In this document: positions 46,603 to 54,951 of the stretch, piece by piece | How positions within the stretch are numbered: the first letter of the stretch is position 1 | How the letters are laid out: each line of letters starts with the position of its first letter | Origin: Janthinobacterium sp. GW458P | GTDB taxonomy: Bacteria; Pseudomonadota; Gammaproteobacteria; Burkholderiales; Burkholderiaceae_D | Length of the DNA: 64,000 bases | Reading direction: 5' to 3' | Assembly: GCF_002127585.1 (NCBI RefSeq) | Contig: NZ_NEGZ01000015.1 | Span: 1-64,000 of the forward strand | Translations under genes and position numbers: made by a program | Notes under the pieces: model-generated | Told to the model about the DNA's origin: nothing | Database searches by the model: none | What the model saw: the letters and a program-made list of their open reading frames with translations, nothing else

Positions 46603-46675
46603 AACTTTTTTAAAAATAATTTTAAAAAATTTCCACAAAGCATTTAATAAGCTTATGCGTACGGTCGTCTTGTAC
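46603..46675 (+). promoter_or_regulatory. AT-rich upstream region and shared motif before the first flagellin gene
   Basis: Bases 46603-46655 are strongly A/T-rich with A-tracts, as in an UP element or regulator-bending site. Bases 46663-46675 read GGTCGTCTTGTAC, nearly identical to GGTCGCCTTGTAC at 62381-62393 upstream of fliD. No canonical sigma-28 flagellin promoter (TAAA...GCCGATAA) was found. A shared promoter or operator is inference. Confidence 0.4.
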
Positions 46676-46734
46676 TTGGGAGAGCACAAAGAACCGTTGC
46701 TCCGGACTGAACCCAACAAACCAGGAGTTACACC

Positions 46735-47586
46735 ATGCTGAGCCTTCACACTAACAACGCTGCACTGTCCGCACAAAATTCGATCACCCGCACCCAAAAC
46801 CAACTGTCGACCTCGATGACCCGCCTGAGCACCGGCTTCCGCATCAACTCGGCAATGGATGACGCAGCAGGCTTGCAAATCGCAACCCGCCTGAAAGCAC
46901 AAACCAGCGGCATGACCGTTGCAATGTCGAACACCCAGAACAGCACCTCGATGCTGCAAACGGCCGAAGGCGCGTTTGACGAAGTCACCAACATGCTGAT
47001 CCGCATGAAGGATCTGGCAACCCAGGCAGCCGATGCTTCGTCGGGCGCCAAAGACAAGACCGCCATGCAATCGGAATACGATGCACTGGGCCTGGAACTG
47101 TCGAACGTGATGAAAAACACCACCTTCGGCGGCAACAAGCTGCTGGTAGGCGGCACCTTGGCTTCGTCGATGACCTTCCAGATCGGTGCAAGCTCGACCG
47201 AAACGATGGCATTTGACGTTTCCGCCAAAATGACCAGCCTGACCGCATCGCTGGGTTCGGCTACCGCCAACTACGCTTCGGCCGCCACCGGCACCGAGCT
47301 GACCAGCGCCGCCAACGCCACCATCGCCCTGCTGGAAACGGCCATCGGCGACGTCGGCACCGTTCGCTCGGCACTGGGTGCTGCTGCCAACCGTCTGGAC
47401 CACGTCAACACCAACTTGTCCAACATCGCCACCAACACCAAAGCCGCTACCGGCCGCATCATGGACGTCGACTTCGCTACCGAAAGCTCGAACATGACGT
47501 CGTCGCAAATGCTGCTGCAAGCTGGCACCGCAATGTTGAAACAAAGCAACAGCATGTCCTCGATGGTCATGTCCCTGCTGCAATAA
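46735..47586 (+). CDS. fliC: Flagellin, major (first copy)
   Basis: Filament subunit of 283 residues, small, with only the conserved D0/D1 helices and a short central part; no D2/D3 domains. N-terminal LSLHTNNAALSAQNSI and LSTSMTRLSTGFRINSAMDD, and the C-terminal RIMDVDFATESSNMT and QMLLQAGTAMLKQ, are diagnostic. The ATG follows AGGAG. Codon use is visibly optimised (many AAC, ACC, CTG, TCG and GCA codons) compared with the second copy, suggesting high expression. The first gene after the glycosylation operon; probable glycan acceptor, with many Ser/Thr in the central part. Confidence 0.96.
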   Translation: MLSLHTNNAALSAQNSITRTQNQLSTSMTRLSTGFRINSAMDDAAGLQIATRLKAQTSGMTVAMSNTQNSTSMLQTAEGAFDEVTNMLIRMKDLATQAADASSGAKDKTAMQSEYDALGLELSNVMKNTTFGGNKLLVGGTLASSMTFQIGASSTETMAFDVSAKMTSLTASLGSATANYASAATGTELTSAANATIALLETAIGDVGTVRSALGAAANRLDHVNTNLSNIATNTKAATGRIMDVDFATESSNMTSSQMLLQAGTAMLKQSNSMSSMVMSLLQ

Positions 47587-47622
47587 TTTTTACCTGCATG
47601 GCCGCTCGCGGCCTGCCAGCAA

Positions 47623-47649
47623 AAACCAGGCCGCGGCCTGGTTTTTTTT
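47623..47649 (+). terminator. Intrinsic terminator of the first flagellin gene
   Basis: A self-complementary 20-base sequence AACCAGGCCGCGGCCTGGTT followed by a run of T residues, 37 bp after the stop codon. Confidence 0.93.
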
Positions 47650-47773
47650 CGTTCCGCGCAGCGGCAGGCGCGCCCGGAAAACTATTTCCCCGCAATCTTT
47701 AACGATGTGCTCCATGCGGTCGCCTGTTTGCTGGGTAGCCCCGTAAACTGCCGTCATCCACAGGAATCGCCGA

Positions 47774-48628
47774 GTGCTGAGCCTTCACACCAATATCGCC
47801 GCACTATCCGCACAGAATGCCGCCGCGCGGGCGCAAACGCGGCTGTCGACGTCGATGACGCGCCTGTCCACCGGCTTTCGCATCAATTCGGCCATGGACG
47901 ACGCGGCCGGCCTGCAAATCGCCACGCGGCTGCGGGCCCAGGCAAGCGGCATGGCCGTCGCCATGCGCAACACGCAAAACAGCACTTCGATGCTGCAAAC
48001 GGCCGAAGGCGCGTTTGATGAAGTGACCACCATGCTGATCCGCATGAAGGATCTGGCCACGCAGGCCGCCGATGCATCGTCGGGCGCCAAGGACAAGGTC
48101 GCCATGCAGGCCGAATACGACGCCCTGGGCCTGGAACTGGCCAACGTGATGAAAAACACTAGTTTCGGCGGCAACAAACTGCTGGCCGGCGGCACGCTGG
48201 CATCGGCCATGACGTTCCAGATCGGCGCCAGCCAAAGCGAGACGATGGCGTTCGACGTCTCGGGCAAGATGGGCAGCGTGCTGGCCTCGCTCGGCGCGGC
48301 CAGCGCCAACTTCGGCGCACCCGCCGCCGGCACCGAACTGACGGGCAGCGCCAACGCCACCATCGCCCTGCTGGAAACGGCCATCGATGATGTGGGCGGC
48401 GTGCGCTCGGCCCTGGGCGCCGCGGGCAACCGCCTCGACCACGTCAACAATAACCTGGCCAATATGGTCACCAACACCCGGGCCGCCATCGGCCGTATCA
48501 TGGATGTCGACTACGCGGCGGAAAGCGCGAACATGACGTCGGCGCAAATGCTGCTGCAAGCGAGCACGGCGATGCTCAAGCAAAGCCAGAGCATGCAGAA
48601 AATGATACTGTCCCTGTTACAGCCATGA
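47774..48628 (+). CDS. Flagellin, second copy
   Basis: A 284-residue flagellin very similar over its whole length to the first copy, including MDDAAGLQIATRL and MLQTAEGAFDEVT, and so a recent tandem duplicate. It starts with GTG (47774) behind a modest AGGAAT site, and its codons follow the GC-rich genomic norm rather than the optimised set. This suggests lower expression: a minor filament component or back-up. It has its own upstream region after the terminator of the first copy; no good sigma-28 promoter was found. Confidence 0.94.
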   Translation: MLSLHTNIAALSAQNAAARAQTRLSTSMTRLSTGFRINSAMDDAAGLQIATRLRAQASGMAVAMRNTQNSTSMLQTAEGAFDEVTTMLIRMKDLATQAADASSGAKDKVAMQAEYDALGLELANVMKNTSFGGNKLLAGGTLASAMTFQIGASQSETMAFDVSGKMGSVLASLGAASANFGAPAAGTELTGSANATIALLETAIDDVGGVRSALGAAGNRLDHVNNNLANMVTNTRAAIGRIMDVDYAAESANMTSAQMLLQASTAMLKQSQSMQKMILSLLQP

Positions 48629-48684
48629 TGGCTGACGCAGCCTGATTCTCCGGCTTTTATAGACTTTCATCTGGACATAGTGGC

Positions 48685-49794
48685 ATGGCGATAGACCGCA
48701 TTTCATCGGGTAACCCTGTTCCCCTGATTACCCAGCGCCTCGACGTCAGTCCCGCCACGCCGATGACGCCTGGCGTGGTGCAGCCGCTGGTGCCCATCGG
48801 CCCCTACATGGCGCCCGCGCCCGACGCCGGCACCCTGCCAGCGCAACTGCAGCAGCAAGGCCAGGACAGCCTGGCGTCGCTGATCAAGCCGAACGCCGAT
48901 GGCGCCGCCGGCGCCATGCCGCGCGACAGCAGCGCCATGCAGGTCAATCAGCTGTTCTTCACGCGCCAGCTGGTCTGGCAGCCGCCCGACGCGGCGCAGC
49001 TGGCCGCCTCCTGGCGCGTGATGGTGCGCACCTATGGCGAGCAATATGCGGCCCTGCAGGAGCAGGCGCGCGGCCAGCACGTGCCGGGCAACCTCTTCAT
49101 GGCCGAGCAGCAGCCCGCCCTGCTGCGCGAAGGCCCGCGCCCGCCCTTGAGCATCGACAGCGAAGCATGGCGCTTTGCCGTCTACGGCTGGGGCGGACAG
49201 CGCCTGCTGCTGCGCGTGCTGGCCAGCGATGCCGACGAGGAAGAAGGCCCGCCCCGGCGCCGCGGCAAGGTGGCGCTGCGCGTCGAACTGGTCATCCTCG
49301 GCATCGGCCGGGTGGTGATCCAAATGGAGCCGGCCGGCGACGGCGTGCTGCTGGAACTGGCCGCCGATGCAGAGAGCGCCCTGCGCCATTTGCGCCTGGT
49401 CCTGCCCGGGATCGCCGGCGCCGTGCACCGCGCCGGCCTGCGCGTCATGCGCTGCCGCCTGAACCGCCAGCTGCACGCGCAGCGCGTGCATGGCAATTTT
49501 CCCATGCAGGCGGGCGCCGCCTCGCTGTCGCCGGCCCTGTTCCGCGCCATGGCCGAAGTGGCGCTGCTGCTGACGCAGCCGGAAGCGGAGGCGGCGGCCG
49601 ATCCCGATGCGCCCGCGACGCCCCCGGCTGAAGCGGAAAAGGAAGTCCTCTTCATCTCGAAGGAAGTGCCGGCCCCGCTCGGCTACGACTATGGCGACGC
49701 GACGGCGGACGGACGGGAAGAGGAAGTGCTGCTGCTGGCCGGACCGGCAGAGCCAACGCAGGATTTGCTGCCGCCAATCGACGAACAGGATTGA
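48685..49794 (+). CDS. FliK-like flagellar hook-length control protein (LafE-type), diverged
   Basis: A 369-residue protein. The N-terminal half is Pro/Ala/Gln-rich with low complexity. Residues about 195-270 resemble the FliK C-terminal domain: ALRVELVILGIGRVVIQMEP, then LRHLRLVLPGIAGAVHRAGL. The tail is acidic. FliK controls hook length and switches FlhB specificity, and lateral systems carry a short FliK (LafE) near the flagellin genes. The position between flagellin and flhA supports this, but similarity is weak and based on pattern. It ends before a bidirectional terminator shared with flhA. Confidence 0.55.
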   Translation: MAIDRISSGNPVPLITQRLDVSPATPMTPGVVQPLVPIGPYMAPAPDAGTLPAQLQQQGQDSLASLIKPNADGAAGAMPRDSSAMQVNQLFFTRQLVWQPPDAAQLAASWRVMVRTYGEQYAALQEQARGQHVPGNLFMAEQQPALLREGPRPPLSIDSEAWRFAVYGWGGQRLLLRVLASDADEEEGPPRRRGKVALRVELVILGIGRVVIQMEPAGDGVLLELAADAESALRHLRLVLPGIAGAVHRAGLRVMRCRLNRQLHAQRVHGNFPMQAGAASLSPALFRAMAEVALLLTQPEAEAAADPDAPATPPAEAEKEVLFISKEVPAPLGYDYGDATADGREEEVLLLAGPAEPTQDLLPPIDEQD

Positions 49795-49805
49795 TACAGC
49801 GCAAT

Positions 49806-49832
49806 AAAAACGGCGCCCGAAGCGCCGTTTTT
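49806..49832. terminator. Bidirectional terminator between the FliK-like gene and flhA
   Basis: A perfect 11-bp stem AAAAACGGCGC / GCGCCGTTTTT with a 5-base loop. It gives a T-run in both directions, serving the two convergent units. Confidence 0.95.
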
Positions 49833-49849
49833 GTTGTTTACCCCACCAT

Positions 49850-51937
49850 TTACCCCACCGTGCCGATGATGCTCACTTCGCGGTTTTCCGGGATTTCGTT
49901 ATACGACAGCACGTGCAGGCCGGGCGCGAACAGGCGCGCGTAGCGGGCCAGCAGCGGACGGATCTGCGGCAGCACCAGCAGCAGCGGCGGCGTGGCCTGC
50001 TGCTTCATCTGCTCGCGCGCCACCGGCATGTTCACCTGCAGCTGCGACAGCAGGTGCGGGTCGATCGGATAATTATCCAGAGTCACCTTGCCCGACTGGC
50101 GCGCCTGGTTCAGTGAACCGAGCAGCATGTTTTCCAGCTCGCCGCCCAGGTTGAACGCCTGCATTTCCATCTTTTGGCCGAACAGGCCGCTGACGATCTG
50201 GCGCCGCAGCGCGCAGCGCACTTCGGCCGCCAGCAGGATCGGGTCCTTGGTCGTCTCCGAGCTGTCGAGCAAGGTGGTGGCGATGGGCACGATGTCCTTC
50301 AGGGACACGTTCTCTGCCAGCAAGACGCGGAACACGCGCAGCATCTGCGTGTGCGTCAACGCCTTGTCCAGCGCGCCGGCCAGCTTCGGCGACAGGGCCG
50401 TCAGGCGCTCCATCAGGTTCGAGACGTCTTCGTGGCGGAACAGTTCCGGCAGGTATTCGCGCACCATCTTCGACAAGTGCGTGGCGATCACGCTGGGCGC
50501 CTCGATGACCTGGTAGCCGAGACCCAGCGCATGCGCCTTTTCGCCCGGTTCGATCCATGTGACAGGCATGCCGTAGGCCGGCTCGATGCCGGGTATGCCG
50601 TCCAGCTGGCCATACACGTTCGGCGACGGGATCGCCATCAGGCGGTCGGCCTGCACTTCCGCCTGCGCCACCACGGTGCCCGACAGCACGATCGCGTATT
50701 GCGACGGCTTCAGGGCCAGGTCATCGCGCACGCCGATGTTCGGCAGCAGCAAGCCCATGGCTTCGGACAGGCTCTGGCGCACGCCCTTGACGCGCTTGTT
50801 CAATGGCTCGCCTTGCGTTTTATCAACCATGCCCACCAGTTTATAGCCCAGCATCACCATCAATGGCTGCACCGCCGGCAGTTGCTGCCACTCCAGCTCG
50901 GCCGGGCGTTCCTCGCGCAGGGCCGCCTCGATGGCCGCCATGCCGGCCGCGTCCGGCCCTTTCACGCGCTTGGTGAGGCGCCAGGCGACAAAGGCCAGCA
51001 CGGCGGCGAAGGTCATGAACATGAACCACGGCATGCCCGGAATCAGGGCCAGCGCCACCATCATGCCGGCCGCGCTGAAGATCACCGTTGGCGACGTCAG
51101 CACCTGGCCGGCAACTTGCTGCTCGAAATCGCCCGAATCGCTGATGCGGGTGACCAGGATGGCGGCGGCGGCCGACAGCAGCAGCGCCGGGATCTGCGCC
51201 ACCAGGCCGTCACCGATGGTCAGCAGCGCATATTGACGGAAGGCGTCGCCGAACGACAGGTCGTGCATCAGCGAGCCGATGGCCACGCCGCCCACCATAT
51301 TGATGATCAAAATCAGGATACTGGCGACGGCGTCGCCGCGCACGAACTTCGAAGCACCGTCCATGGCGCCGTAGAAATCCGCTTCGGCGGCCACGTCCTT
51401 GCGGCGGATCTGGGCTTTTTCCTGGTTGATCAGGCCGGCGTTCAGGTCGGCGTCGATGGCCATCTGCTTGCCCGGCAAGGCGTCCAGCGTAAAGCGCGCG
51501 GACACTTCGGAAATACGCTCGGCGCCCTTGGTGACGACGGCGAAGTTGATAATCATCAAGATTACGAAGACAACGATACCGACGACGAAGTTGCCGCCGA
51601 TCACCACGTTACCGAAGGCCTCGATCACCTTACCGGCCGCATCCGCGCCCGTATGGCCGTGCAGCAATACCACGCGCGTGGACGCCACGTTCAGGGTCAG
51701 CCTGAGCATGGTGGTGGCCAGGATCACCGTCGGGAAGACGGAGAAATCGAGCGGCCGCTTGGCCGAGACGCTGACGAGGATGACGATCAGTGCCAGCACG
51801 ATATTGAATGTGAACAAGATATCGAGCAGCACGGGCGGCAGCGGCAGGATGATCATCGCCAGGATCACCAGCAGGAACAGCGGCGTGGCGAACTTGTGGC
51901 GGCGCATTTCAGCAACCACGCGGTTCAGGAAATTCAT
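49850..51937 (-). CDS. flhA: Flagellar type III export protein FlhA
   Basis: The main export-gate protein, 695 residues. The N-terminal half has eight membrane helices; the FHIPEP signature region is seen around RLTLNVASTRVVLLHG (about 78-93) and FAVVTKGAERISEVSARFTLDALPGK region (about 132-158). The cytoplasmic C-terminal half (from about 350) binds chaperone-substrate complexes. It starts inside the flhB stop region (4-base overlap). Last gene of the fliMNPQR-flhBA operon. Confidence 0.96.
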   Translation of the reverse strand: MNFLNRVVAEMRRHKFATPLFLLVILAMIILPLPPVLLDILFTFNIVLALIVILVSVSAKRPLDFSVFPTVILATTMLRLTLNVASTRVVLLHGHTGADAAGKVIEAFGNVVIGGNFVVGIVVFVILMIINFAVVTKGAERISEVSARFTLDALPGKQMAIDADLNAGLINQEKAQIRRKDVAAEADFYGAMDGASKFVRGDAVASILILIINMVGGVAIGSLMHDLSFGDAFRQYALLTIGDGLVAQIPALLLSAAAAILVTRISDSGDFEQQVAGQVLTSPTVIFSAAGMMVALALIPGMPWFMFMTFAAVLAFVAWRLTKRVKGPDAAGMAAIEAALREERPAELEWQQLPAVQPLMVMLGYKLVGMVDKTQGEPLNKRVKGVRQSLSEAMGLLLPNIGVRDDLALKPSQYAIVLSGTVVAQAEVQADRLMAIPSPNVYGQLDGIPGIEPAYGMPVTWIEPGEKAHALGLGYQVIEAPSVIATHLSKMVREYLPELFRHEDVSNLMERLTALSPKLAGALDKALTHTQMLRVFRVLLAENVSLKDIVPIATTLLDSSETTKDPILLAAEVRCALRRQIVSGLFGQKMEMQAFNLGGELENMLLGSLNQARQSGKVTLDNYPIDPHLLSQLQVNMPVAREQMKQQATPPLLLVLPQIRPLLARYARLFAPGLHVLSYNEIPENREVSIIGTVG

Positions 51938-53073
51938 GAAGGTACTACCTCGCTCAAATGAGATGGCACGACCACCTCGGTGGGAAATGGGGGCTGGGCG
52001 GCACGCTGCCCAGTACGGAATGCTTTCAGCTGCAGTATGTAGTTGAGCACCTGCGACACGGCCTGGTACAGCTGCACGGGTATCTGCTGCTGCACCTGGC
52101 TGGTGTTGTAGATGGCGCGCGCCAGCGGCGGCAGTTCCAGCGTTTCAATATCGTGCTCCTTCGCCACCTGCCGGATGTACAACGCCATCTCGTCGACGCC
52201 CTTGGCGACGACAAACGGCGCCTCGGCGCGGTCCTGGTCATATTTCAGGGCCACGGCGTAATGCTCGGGGTTGACGATCACCACGTCGGCGTCGGGCACG
52301 GTCTTGCGCACGCTGCGCCGGCCGATCTGCTGCTGCAGCTGGCGGATGCGCTGGCGCACCTCGGGCCGGCCTTCGCTGCTTTTATGCTCTTCCTTGACGT
52401 CCTGCTTGCTCATGCGCTGGTTGCGGGCAAAGAAAAACGCCTGCGCCGGCACGTCGATGATGGCGAACAGGATGAACACGGAAATGAGGGCCATCAGGCC
52501 GTCGAGCATCAGCGCCGAGCCATCGAGCATGGCCTGCTGCAGGGGGCGGTGCTGCAAGTCCACGTATTGCACCAGGCTGGAACGGCTGACGTGCACCAGC
52601 ACCATGCCCAGCACGGCGGCCTTGGCGATGGACAAGCCGAATTCAAAACCATGCTTGGGCGACACCAGGCGGCCCAGATTCTTGGCCGGGCTCAGGCGTT
52701 CCATCTTCGGCATCCAGTTCTTCGTGCTGATGACCCAGCCGCCTGGCACCAGCGAGCCCAGCACGACAAACAGGGGCACGCAGAACAGCGGCACGATCAT
52801 CTTGATCAGCAAGCCCACCGAGGTGGTAAACGCCATCGACATGGCATTGTCGAGCGCGCCCTTGCTGTCGAGCGGCATGAAGGCCATGGCGAACAGCTCG
52901 CGGAACGTGTCCAGATAGCCGGGCAGCAGGAACACGAACAGCTTCATGCTGATCAGGATGCCCAGGGCCGTCGACAGGTCGCGCGAGCGCACCACCTGCC
53001 CTTCCTGGCGCGACTTCTTCAGCTTTTGCTGTGACGCCTTTTCTGTCTTGTCGCCCGTGCTGCTATCGGCCAT
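51934..53073 (-). CDS. flhB: Flagellar export switch protein FlhB
   Basis: Export-gate protein of 379 residues with four membrane helices (from about residue 30 to 215) and a cytoplasmic autocleaving domain. The cleavage site reads N268-P-E-H271 (VIVNPEHYAVALKYD) instead of the usual NPTH. Asn and Pro, which drive cleavage, are kept. The N-terminus DKTEKASQQKLKKSRQEGQV is typical. It lies 20 bp after fliR and overlaps flhA by 4 bases. Confidence 0.95.
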   Translation of the reverse strand: MADSSTGDKTEKASQQKLKKSRQEGQVVRSRDLSTALGILISMKLFVFLLPGYLDTFRELFAMAFMPLDSKGALDNAMSMAFTTSVGLLIKMIVPLFCVPLFVVLGSLVPGGWVISTKNWMPKMERLSPAKNLGRLVSPKHGFEFGLSIAKAAVLGMVLVHVSRSSLVQYVDLQHRPLQQAMLDGSALMLDGLMALISVFILFAIIDVPAQAFFFARNQRMSKQDVKEEHKSSEGRPEVRQRIRQLQQQIGRRSVRKTVPDADVVIVNPEHYAVALKYDQDRAEAPFVVAKGVDEMALYIRQVAKEHDIETLELPPLARAIYNTSQVQQQIPVQLYQAVSQVLNYILQLKAFRTGQRAAQPPFPTEVVVPSHLSEVVPS

Positions 53074-53093
53074 GCTTCACACCTTTCCGCGCG

Positions 53094-53891
53094 CTAGCCA
53101 TGGGCCACCCGCATCTGTTCGGCGATCATGTCGAGCACCCGGTTGGTCATGGCGATGTAGTGCTCGGGGATAAAGCGCACGATCTGCACCAGCATCAGCA
53201 GGCCGAACATGGTGATCATGGAAAAGCCCAGCGAAAACAGGTTCAGCGACGGCGCCACGCGGTTCAGGAAGCCGAAACCCAGCTGCACCACCATGGTGGA
53301 AAACACGATCGGCATGGCCAGCAGCATGGCCGCGGCGAAAATCCACGCCACGTTGTAGGCCACCGTCTGCAGCAGCAGCGGGCCGTAGCCCTGCCCCACG
53401 GGCCAGGCCTTGAAACTGGCGCCGATGACGCCCGTCAGCACCAGGTGCCCGTCGATGGCAAAGAAGACAATCATGCACATGATCGTCAGCAAGCCGGTGA
53501 TGACGTCCGATGAGGTGCCGTTCAGCGGGTCATTCATGACGGCCATGGAAAAGCCCACCTGGCTCGACACCAGATAGCCAAGCACCGACATCACCGACAT
53601 GGCGAAGTGGAAGGCCAGGCCCAGCACGAAGCCGACGACGGCCTGCTCCAGGGTGGCGACGACGGCGTGCAGGGAAAACGGATCAATCTTCAGCAAGTCC
53701 TGCGAGATGCCCGACGCCTGCATCACGGGCAGCATGAGGATCGCCAGCACCAGCGACAGCAGCACCCGCACGGGCACGGGCACCATGGCGTCGCCGATCA
53801 CGGGCGAGGCGCTGAGCATGGCCAGGATGCGGCAGAACGGCCACCATACGGCCAGCAGAAACGGCAGCACCTGATTGAAGATCTGATCCAT
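53094..53891 (-). CDS. fliR: Flagellar export protein FliR
   Basis: A polytopic component of the export-gate channel, 265 residues, six predicted helices. Typical FliR stretches include WWPFCRILAMLSASPVIGD near the N-terminus, LGFLNRVAPSLNLFSLGFSM (about 205-224) and MFGLLMLVQIVRFIP. It starts 13 bp after fliQ. Confidence 0.94.
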   Translation of the reverse strand: MDQIFNQVLPFLLAVWWPFCRILAMLSASPVIGDAMVPVPVRVLLSLVLAILMLPVMQASGISQDLLKIDPFSLHAVVATLEQAVVGFVLGLAFHFAMSVMSVLGYLVSSQVGFSMAVMNDPLNGTSSDVITGLLTIMCMIVFFAIDGHLVLTGVIGASFKAWPVGQGYGPLLLQTVAYNVAWIFAAAMLLAMPIVFSTMVVQLGFGFLNRVAPSLNLFSLGFSMITMFGLLMLVQIVRFIPEHYIAMTNRVLDMIAEQMRVAHG

Positions 53892-53904
53892 GGGGCGCGC
53901 AGCG

Positions 53905-54177
53905 CTATCCGACCAGGGTGGCCGCGCGCTGAAAAATGGACACGCAATAATCCATCAGGTAACCGGCCATCCAGCGCCCGGCCAGTATCAGGGCCAGCAA
54001 GGTGACCAGCAGGCGCGGCAGGAAACTCATGGTCTGCTCATTGATCGACGTGGCCGCCTGCACCAGCGCAACCAGCAGGCCCATCAGCAAACCTGGCACG
54101 ACGAGGATGACCACCAGCAGCATCACGACATGCAGCGCTTCGATGATCAGGTCGACGGCGACTTCAGGGGTAAACAT
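53905..54177 (-). CDS. fliQ: Flagellar export protein FliQ
   Basis: A 90-residue protein with two membrane hairpin helices. The pattern LVVILVVPGLLMGLLVALVQAATSINEQTMSFLPRLL-like (about 19-55) is that of FliQ. Part of the FliPQR channel. It starts 3 bp after the fliP stop. Confidence 0.94.
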   Translation of the reverse strand: MFTPEVAVDLIIEALHVVMLLVVILVVPGLLMGLLVALVQAATSINEQTMSFLPRLLVTLLALILAGRWMAGYLMDYCVSIFQRAATLVG

Positions 54178-54180
54178 GGG

Positions 54181-54951
54181 TCAATACGCCTGTATGCTGG
54201 TAACTAAGGTGTTGACGGTCAGCGTCCAGCCGTCGACCAGCACGAACAGCAGCAGCTTGAACGGCAGCGAGATGACGAGCGGCGACAGCATCATCATGCC
54301 CATCGCCATCAGCACGGACGCCACCACCAGATCGATGATCAGGAACGGTATGAACAGCATGCAGCCGATCTGGAACGCCGTCTTGAGTTCGGACAAGACA
54401 AACGCGGCCAGCTTGACCGTGAAGCTGTGGTCCTGCGGGCGCATGGTCGACGGCTCGCCGGCCAGGTGCGCGATCTGCGCCAGGGCCGCCTTGCTCGTCT
54501 GCGCCAGCATGAAGCGCGAAATCGGCACTTCGGCAATCTTCAACGCTTCCTGCATGCCGATCTGGTCGCGGTCGTACGGCACGAACGCTTCCTTCCACAC
54601 CTGGTCGCCGATGGGGCGCATGACGAGCAGGGTCAGGATCAGGGCGATGCCGGTGACGATACGGTTGGGCAAGCCCTGCTGCAGGCCCAGGGCCTGGCGC
54701 AGCAGGGAAAGCACGATGACGAAGCGGGTAAAGCTGGTCATCATCATGACCATCACGGGCAGCAGCCCGAGCAGGGTCATGACGACGAGGATCTGCATCT
54801 TCACCGACAGGTCGGTCTTCGCGCCCGGCACCACGCCGGACAATAGATCCTGGGCGCCGGCGGCGCTGCAGCACAGCATCAGAACGGGAACGGCGAGCGC
54901 CGCCGCCAGCGTGCCGCGGCGCCGGCTCAAACCGGGTACCGCCAGCTTCAT
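54181..54951 (-). CDS. fliP: Flagellar export protein FliP
   Basis: Export-gate channel subunit of 256 residues with a signal peptide (cleavage about residue 33, after AAGA), normal for FliP. It shows TSFTRFVIVLSLLRQALGLQQ (about 72-92) and FLIIDLVVASVLMAMGMMML, diagnostic. It overlaps fliN by 4 bases. No fliO gene precedes it, a trait of lateral-type clusters. Confidence 0.95.
   Translation of the reverse strand: MKLAVPGLSRRRGTLAAALAVPVLMLCCSAAGAQDLLSGVVPGAKTDLSVKMQILVVMTLLGLLPVMVMMMTSFTRFVIVLSLLRQALGLQQGLPNRIVTGIALILTLLVMRPIGDQVWKEAFVPYDRDQIGMQEALKIAEVPISRFMLAQTSKAALAQIAHLAGEPSTMRPQDHSFTVKLAAFVLSELKTAFQIGCMLFIPFLIIDLVVASVLMAMGMMMLSPLVISLPFKLLLFVLVDGWTLTVNTLVTSIQAY

Noticed and set aside
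47700-47773. Possible sigma-28 site (GTAAACTGCCGTCAT) before the second flagellin gene
   Set aside because: The -10-like GCCGTCAT is only a partial match and no TAAA-type -35 lies at the right distance; too weak to list as a promoter.
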